Shown piece after piece: positions 59,695 to 64,000 of a stretch of DNA of 64,000 nt. Position 1 is the first letter of the stretch. Every line of letters starts with the position of its first letter. Both the position numbers and the translations under genes were made by a program. Source of the stretch: Maridesulfovibrio sp. (GTDB taxonomy: Bacteria > Desulfobacterota > Desulfovibrionia > Desulfovibrionales > Desulfovibrionaceae); NCBI RefSeq assembly GCF_963666665.1, contig NZ_OY762999.1:787501-851500 (forward strand), given 5' to 3'. The notes below the pieces were generated by a model. The model saw only the letters and a program-made list of their open reading frames with translations, was not told where the DNA came from and ran no database searches.

Positions 59695-59830
59695 AGCTGT
59701 TGCCCTCTCTTGCTTGGGGTGATAAAAATTATTAGATAGTGCTTTGATACATTGTAATGCTATGAATTGACAGTTCTTTTATGCAGCAATGGAATGTAGG
59801 GTAATTCCATAAATTGTCGAGGAGCAGATT

Positions 59831-60160
59831 ATGATTTTGTCTCATGAAAGGGTCGGGGACTTTGTCATTCTGCGTATAGGTGAAAGCAGGGTTGATGCAG
59901 CTAATTCTTCAGAGTTGCAGGAGCATGTGTCTTCTTTAGTGAATGAAGGAGACAGTAACTTTGTGCTTGATCTTTCTACTGTGCTCTTTATGGATTCATG
60001 CGGCCTTGCCGGATTGATTCCCATTATGAATTATATGCCTAAAGGCGGACGCCTTTTGATTGCCGGATTGCATCCTAAGGTAGAACAGATATTCAAGCTT
60101 ACTAAGCTTAACACCATTTTTGATATATACACATCCGTAGGTGAAGCCCTGAAATCTTGA
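59831..60160 (+). CDS. STAS-domain anti-anti-sigma-factor-like protein
   Basis: 109 residues, one STAS domain. The phosphoacceptor loop reads MDSCGLAGLI with Ser56 in place of the usual serine, and the fold order VILRIGESRVDAANSSELQ, NFVLDLSTVLFMDSCGL, GGRLLIAGL is complete. Such proteins switch partner kinases or sigma factors by phosphorylation. No anti-sigma kinase or phosphatase is adjacent. AGGAG precedes ATG. Target unknown. Confidence 0.85.
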   Translation: MILSHERVGDFVILRIGESRVDAANSSELQEHVSSLVNEGDSNFVLDLSTVLFMDSCGLAGLIPIMNYMPKGGRLLIAGLHPKVEQIFKLTKLNTIFDIYTSVGEALKS

Positions 60161-60179
60161 ACTATGCGGGGTGTAGGAC

Positions 60180-60207
60180 TTGACTATGTCTCGCCGATTG
60201 TTAGATT
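60180..60207 (+). promoter_or_regulatory. possible promoter of yajQ
   Basis: TTGACT (60180-60185), 16 bases, TAGATT (60202-60207), about 44 bases before the yajQ ATG. Fair match only. Confidence 0.4.
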
Positions 60208-60250
60208 ACGGGCGACTTCAAACAGATAATTATATTATGGAGGATATACA

Positions 60251-60742
60251 ATGCCATCTTTTGATATTGTCAGCCAGATCGACGCACAGGAAGTTGATAA
60301 CGCTGTAAACAACGTACTTAAAGAAATTGAAACCCGTTACGATTTCCGCGGGGTGAATACTGAAATTGTTCTGAATAAAAAGACAAATACCATCAGTCTT
60401 GTTACCGGCGATGAAATGAAAATCAAGGCCGTTAAGGACATGATGATCACTCATTTCACCAGACGTAAGGTTGATCATAGATCTCTTGATTTCGGTAAAG
60501 TCGAGCCTACTTCCAACGCTCAGCTCAAGCAGGAAATTAAATTGAAGGAAGGGATCGATAAGGATACTGCTAAAAAGATCGTAAAAATGATCAAAGCCAG
60601 CAAACTCAAGGTTCAGGCTGCTATTCAGGATGAGCAGGTGCGTGTTACCGGCAAGAAACTTGATGACCTGCAGGCCGTTATTGCTCTGGTCAGGGATTCA
60701 GATCTCGATATGCCTTTCCAGTTTGTGAACATGAAGAACTAG
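60251..60742 (+). CDS. yajQ: YajQ family nucleotide-binding protein
   Basis: 163 residues, the usual length. MPSFDIVSQIDAQEVDNAVNNVLKEIETRYDFRG opens the protein, with KAVKDMMITHFTRRKVDHRSLDFG in the middle and VRVTGKKLDDLQAVIALVRDSDLDMPFQFVNMKN at the end; all are typical. YajQ proteins bind nucleotides, and a Xanthomonas homologue is a c-di-GMP effector, which would fit this signalling-rich area. GGAGG precedes the ATG. Confidence 0.93.
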   Translation: MPSFDIVSQIDAQEVDNAVNNVLKEIETRYDFRGVNTEIVLNKKTNTISLVTGDEMKIKAVKDMMITHFTRRKVDHRSLDFGKVEPTSNAQLKQEIKLKEGIDKDTAKKIVKMIKASKLKVQAAIQDEQVRVTGKKLDDLQAVIALVRDSDLDMPFQFVNMKN

Positions 60743-60766
60743 TAAAAGAACTTCATTAAAAAATTT

Positions 60767-60802
60767 AACCCCGTCCTGAGTTCATTCAGCACGGGGTTTT
60801 TC
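60767..60802 (+). terminator. bidirectional terminator after yajQ
   Basis: AACCCCGT / ACGGGGTT (60767-60774 with 60791-60798) with an inner CTGA/TCAG pairing, then T-run to 60802. Also T-rich on the minus side, where the 156-residue protein gene ends. Confidence 0.85.
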
Positions 60803-61273
60803 TTATGCATTCTTTTTACGGTGATTCTCGTAACTCGTCACTGTTTCCATAATTTCCCGGCAGGTATGTTCACCCTGCCTGCGGACAAGTTCCGGGGCGG
60901 CGTTTATAGCAATCAGCCTGTCCAATTCAACTTTTTCCGGATAGTCATCAAGGCACTCTTCTTCAACGGTCAATTTGTCGGGGACGATTTTCTGCTGTTC
61001 TTCTACTCTGTATCCGATTGAACTGCACAGGTGGTTCAGTGCGGCGATAACAAGTTCCTTTTCTCCCTCTTCTTCAAGTTTACTGAAGAGCAGGTGGAGC
61101 CTGTCCAGCGGATTTCGTTGGTGGTCTTCATGGTGTGGTGATGAGCAGTAGCGGTTGATCTGGCTCTGGCCCCTTGAAAAAATTTTCTGCATGCAGGTTG
61201 CGCCAAGCACATCCCGGGAACATTGCATCATTTCCCATGTTTTAGTCGCTGTATTAGTCTTTTTGGGTTTCAT
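60803..61273 (-). CDS. protein of unknown function, possibly CII-like regulator
   Basis: Not firmly recognised. 156 residues, no signal or span. The first half has KTWEMMQCSRDVLGATCMQKIFSRGQSQINRYCSSP, which resembles an HTH-type region of phage CII-like regulatory proteins, followed by NPLDRLHLLFSKLEEEGEKELVIAALNHLC. The second half is acidic. The ribosome site (AAAGG) is moderate. It is convergent with yajQ and faces away from the exported-protein operon. Confidence 0.5.
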   Translation of the reverse strand: MKPKKTNTATKTWEMMQCSRDVLGATCMQKIFSRGQSQINRYCSSPHHEDHQRNPLDRLHLLFSKLEEEGEKELVIAALNHLCSSIGYRVEEQQKIVPDKLTVEEECLDDYPEKVELDRLIAINAAPELVRRQGEHTCREIMETVTSYENHRKKNA

Positions 61274-61771
61274 CAGGAAAAACCTTTATTTTAGGTGTTA
61301 ATATGCGTCTGCCGGTTCAGATTCCTTTTGATATGGGTGCGTGGGGTGTTTGGATCTATTTTTCCCCTCGCTTTTACCTACTCATGGTTTCATTATAAAA
61401 AACGTAGATAAAGATTGTTTGTCTGTGGTATACATAAAGTAGGGTGTTTTTCAATATGCACACGTTCATCATGATCGAGTATGCTGGCGGAATCAGGATA
61501 AATAATAGATATAACTTTCGGTAATGTTTATTGTAATATTTCAGGCATATTCTTAAAATAAATCTATGCGTGTGTGCGACTTGAACGGAAAATTTAATTA
61601 TGTTGCATAAGTTGTGTAATATAGTATAATTACTAATTATAGTTATGTTAACTTAGGCTGGGACAACCATTCCCGAATCCGGGATATGATTGAGGATTTG
61701 TTTTATAGAATCTGTCCGAACATCGGGAATCGGGCAAAATGATGTAACCACACATTTTCAAGGAGAGTGAC
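61274..61771 (+). other. 498-base gap with a structured leader
   Basis: AT-rich gap between a divergent regulator-like gene and the exported-protein operon. Apart from the promoter at 61603-61630, it contains, in the future leader, two pairings that share a 5' arm: TCCCG/CGGGA (61671-61675 with 61680-61684) or ATTCCCGA/TCGGGAAT (61669-61676 with 61723-61730). 61274-61600 has no feature I can name. Confidence 0.5.
61603..61630 (+). promoter_or_regulatory. sigma-70-type promoter of the exported-protein operon
   Basis: TTGCAT (61603-61608), 16-base spacer, perfect TATAAT (61625-61630). Leaves a leader of about 135 bases before the ATG at 61772. Confidence 0.6.
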
Positions 61772-62719
61772 ATGAGGAAACCAATACTGCTTCTCATAGC
61801 CATAGTCTGCTTTTTTGTAGCACCTTCCATGGCTTTGGCTACTGATCTGCCGAGAGTTATGATTGTCGGAGAGGATGTTGATCCGGATACTGTTCCCCGC
61901 AGCTCTAGAGTTTTTAAACGTGTAATTAATGCTATTTCCAACGAGATGATAAATCTCGGCTTTGATGTTAAAGACGAAACAGCCCTGACCCATATGACTC
62001 ATGTTCAGGGACGTACCAGACGCGACGATGCCGAGCTTATCCAGATTGCCAAGGATGCCGGTATCGATGTTCTTTGTATTTTCAGCATTTACCCCAATGC
62101 TAAGACCAACCAGAACAGCGTCAGGGTTACTGCCCGTGTTGAGGGACGTCTTCTGTCCGTATGGGATGGTTCCAGAATGGGTAACTTTGAGGCCGAACCT
62201 CAGCAATACCAGCTCGTGCCCCAGCCATACAGCCGCAACGACGTTCTTGAGGCAGTAGGTAAGCTGTCTAAAATTATCGGTTCTGACGTAGGGGCAGTAC
62301 TTGCAGACCGCCTTGGTCAGTATCATCCTGAAGGCGAGAGCTATTCTGATGGTGATGGCGGCGCTTCCGGTAGCGGTGCCGGAGGTGGTTCAGGTATCGG
62401 TTCCGGTGGCCGTCTCGTCGAATGGAATCTTGTTTTTGATGGTTTCAGCGATGATGATATGCTCGATGTTGAAGATTACATTACTATCTTCACCGGATAC
62501 GACAGCCACAGACCCAAGACCAACGCTCTGAATACCTCTTCCCATCATGAATTGTGGTACAAGTCTTCCATTGATTCCGCTCACTTGAAGCGTAATGTTG
62601 TTCGTATGCTCAGAAAGCTGAACATGACTGGACGTGTTTACATTTCCGGTAATGAGGTGAAGATCGTTAAGCAGCATCGGGTGAAGCAGCGTAGAAAGCA
62701 GAGTAACAGTGAATGGTAG
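61772..62719 (+). CDS. exported protein of unknown function
   Basis: Not recognised. 315 residues with a signal peptide (cleavage near ALA-TD, about 24). A first domain (about 25-190; LPRVMIVGEDVDPD, IGSDVGAVLADRLGQY) is joined by a glycine/serine-rich linker (about 195-215) to a second domain with DMLDVEDYITIFTGYDSHR and a basic end (KQHRVKQRRKQSN). AAGGAG precedes the ATG. It heads an operon with the FlgT-like protein and a lipoprotein (30- and 18-base gaps), so an envelope complex is a reasonable guess. Confidence 0.6.
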   Translation: MRKPILLLIAIVCFFVAPSMALATDLPRVMIVGEDVDPDTVPRSSRVFKRVINAISNEMINLGFDVKDETALTHMTHVQGRTRRDDAELIQIAKDAGIDVLCIFSIYPNAKTNQNSVRVTARVEGRLLSVWDGSRMGNFEAEPQQYQLVPQPYSRNDVLEAVGKLSKIIGSDVGAVLADRLGQYHPEGESYSDGDGGASGSGAGGGSGIGSGGRLVEWNLVFDGFSDDDMLDVEDYITIFTGYDSHRPKTNALNTSSHHELWYKSSIDSAHLKRNVVRMLRKLNMTGRVYISGNEVKIVKQHRVKQRRKQSNSEW

Positions 62720-62749
62720 TTTCTTCTGCCGCAAAAAGATGAGGTCTGT

Positions 62750-63856
62750 ATGTCCTTAGCAAAACTGTACTCTCAAGTGGTTGCCATTTCGCTTGCAATA
62801 TTGCTGGCTGCCTCCACAGCGTTAGCTGTGGAGGCTACCGGTGATGGAGTTGACCGTCAGCAGGCGCTTAATTCTGCTTTGCGCACTGCTGTTGAAATGC
62901 AGATCGGCACGGCTGTAGCCTCTGACTCTCTTGTTGAGTCCGGGGTGCTGGTCCGTGACGAGATTGCCAGCCATTCTAAAGGGTATATCTCTTCTTACAA
63001 GGTGTTGAGGGAAGGGGCTACTGATGACGGTTACAGTATTACTGTAGATGCCGTTGTTGATAGCAAGCTTATGTATTCCGACTACACCACCCTTGCCATT
63101 CTGCAGAAAATGTCCGGCCTGCCGAGGTTGCTCATTTTCGGTTCCGGGGCCGGATTCAATTCCGTTCCTCCTCAGTCAATGAATGAACTTGTGCATGCTG
63201 TTTCACGTACTTTCGGGAATAAATTTCAGTTTGAGGTGATCGACTGGCCCATGTCCCGAGCCAAGTACAGTGAGATTGAAGGCTCAATGAATCTCAAAAA
63301 GGCCGCAAGATTCAACAGGCAGCTCAAGGCTGACTACGTAGTCACTGTTGATCTAGAATTGCCTAGGGATGCTAACCCTGTCATGCATTTGACCTGTGTT
63401 AGAATCTCTGACGGGCTCAAGATCGCAGAAGTGCGCAGACCCATTGAAAAATATGTGAGCCTTTCCGGTAAGCCTGCTGAAGTCTACAACAGGGCTGTTG
63501 ATGCAGCTGAGCCAGAGGCTTATTGGGCCTCGGTAAGGATTGCCCGGGAGTTGCTTGAGCAGATGGAATCCGAGCTGGATCGAGGCAAGGGCTTTCGTTA
63601 CACGTTGACTTTCATTGGTTTTCCCGAACTTTCTCATATCGGCACGGCCCTTGAGGATGTGCCCGGGTTTGTGCGTAAGGAAGTTAAGCGCCAGAACGGT
63701 CAGAATATGGAAGTGACCTACTGGTCTACCTTGCGCGCAGAAAATCTGCTTAAGCGTGTTTCCACCGCATTGAAAAATGTGGGAGTGGAGAAATTCCAGA
63801 GCAAAATGGATGGCAGGAATTTAAAATTCCGTTGGCAGAATCCTGAAGGATTCTAA
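62750..63856 (+). CDS. exported FlgT-like protein
   Basis: 368 residues with a signal peptide (to about ALA-VE, 26). The next part, EATGDGVDRQQALNSALRTAVEMQIGTAV then GYISSYKVL, matches the N-terminal domain of flagellar assembly protein FlgT and related envelope proteins. The rest (residues 110-368) is less characteristic: a periplasmic segment FGSGAGFNSVPPQSMNELV and alternating strands. FlgT itself builds the H ring of polar flagellar motors; here no flagellar genes are in view, so that role is not claimed. Co-directional with both neighbours. Confidence 0.6.
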   Translation: MSLAKLYSQVVAISLAILLAASTALAVEATGDGVDRQQALNSALRTAVEMQIGTAVASDSLVESGVLVRDEIASHSKGYISSYKVLREGATDDGYSITVDAVVDSKLMYSDYTTLAILQKMSGLPRLLIFGSGAGFNSVPPQSMNELVHAVSRTFGNKFQFEVIDWPMSRAKYSEIEGSMNLKKAARFNRQLKADYVVTVDLELPRDANPVMHLTCVRISDGLKIAEVRRPIEKYVSLSGKPAEVYNRAVDAAEPEAYWASVRIARELLEQMESELDRGKGFRYTLTFIGFPELSHIGTALEDVPGFVRKEVKRQNGQNMEVTYWSTLRAENLLKRVSTALKNVGVEKFQSKMDGRNLKFRWQNPEGF

Positions 63857-63874
63857 TGTATGGAGGATAACCGG

Positions 63875-64000
63875 ATGAAAAAATATTTGATATTTCTCTC
63901 GGGCCTGCTTTTGATTCTCTCCCTTGCGGGATGCGGAAAAAAGGTCTCACCCATGTCTATTGAAGATAACCCGGCCCATCATTATCTGATGGGGATGGAA
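63875..64000 (+). CDS. lipoprotein, N-terminal part (cut by window edge)
   Basis: 42 residues visible from ATG 63875 (GGAGG eight bases upstream). The signal peptide ends in the lipobox LAGC with Cys20; then KKVSPMSIEDNPAHHYLMGME, whose HHYLMGME start resembles the first helix of a TPR-type repeat. The gene runs off the right end. Third member of the exported-protein operon. Confidence 0.75.
   Translation, partial: MKKYLIFLSGLLLILSLAGCGKKVSPMSIEDNPAHHYLMGME

Noticed and set aside
61567..61611. 14-codon frame starting ATGCGTGTG in the leader region
   Set aside because: Starts upstream of the predicted promoter's -10 and has no ribosome site.
1..64000. CRISPR arrays, tRNA/rRNA genes, insertion sequences, prophage
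   Set aside because: No regularly spaced repeats, cloverleaf-like sequence, transposase or phage structural gene was seen.

Overview
The window looks like chromosome from a marine sulfate-reducing deltaproteobacterium of the Desulfovibrio / Maridesulfovibrio group. This is inferred from the gene set and protein character (WtpABC oxyanion transporter, an exosortase-EpsI polysaccharide locus, many c-di-GMP proteins, bacteriohemerythrin, RecD2, YdcH/YajQ families), the moderate G+C, and a dispersed palindromic repeat of a kind known from that group. No database search was possible, so the species is not fixed. I see no tRNA, rRNA, CRISPR array, insertion sequence or prophage.

Layout. 1-9.2 kb is core metabolism and recombination: hom (cut by the left edge) and an alanine-type aminotransferase on the minus strand, then a stand-alone glycogen-binding domain protein, ilvE, dnaX-ybaB-recR and recD2. 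A GGDEF/EAL protein (minus) sits divergent to a roughly 18 kb plus-strand exopolysaccharide locus (11.7-30.0 kb). That locus holds a glycosyltransferase, an O-antigen-ligase-like protein, a 28-residue mini-protein, an exosortase fused to EpsI, a TPR lipoprotein, an initiating sugar transferase, a Wza-like export protein, an outer-membrane barrel, a chain-length regulator, a tyrosine kinase, an ExeA-like ATPase, heparinase, sulfotransferase and flippase. It ends tail-to-tail with the minus-strand wtpABC tungstate/molybdate operon, whose stop codon overlaps that of the flippase.

33.0-33.9 kb is the most unusual stretch. A 72-residue ribbon-helix-helix regulator faces away from an array of TGTGCA motifs. 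About 110 bases after the array centre comes a near-consensus sigma-54 promoter that leads into a roughly 137-nt non-coding transcript. That transcript has a 5' stem with a C-rich loop, a CU-rich anti-Shine-Dalgarno-like linker and an intrinsic terminator. I propose a sigma-54-dependent small RNA. An EamA transporter and then a housekeeping run follow: beta-CASP hydrolase, rsmD-coaD-miaA, two exported proteins, pgsA, tatA, three poorly characterised genes, yggT-divIVA-yggU-ydcH-ilvBN-ilvC, an RRM protein, infA, trmO and nhaB.

52.3-60.7 kb is rich in signalling: an exported coiled-coil protein, a membrane CACHE-GAF-HD-GYP phosphodiesterase, a bacteriohemerythrin, a sugar-PTS EIIC domain fused to an intact EAL phosphodiesterase, a STAS protein and YajQ. 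The right end (61.6-64.0 kb) starts an operon of exported proteins with a FlgT-like member and a truncated lipoprotein. It resembles in character the pair at 38.6-40.7 kb.
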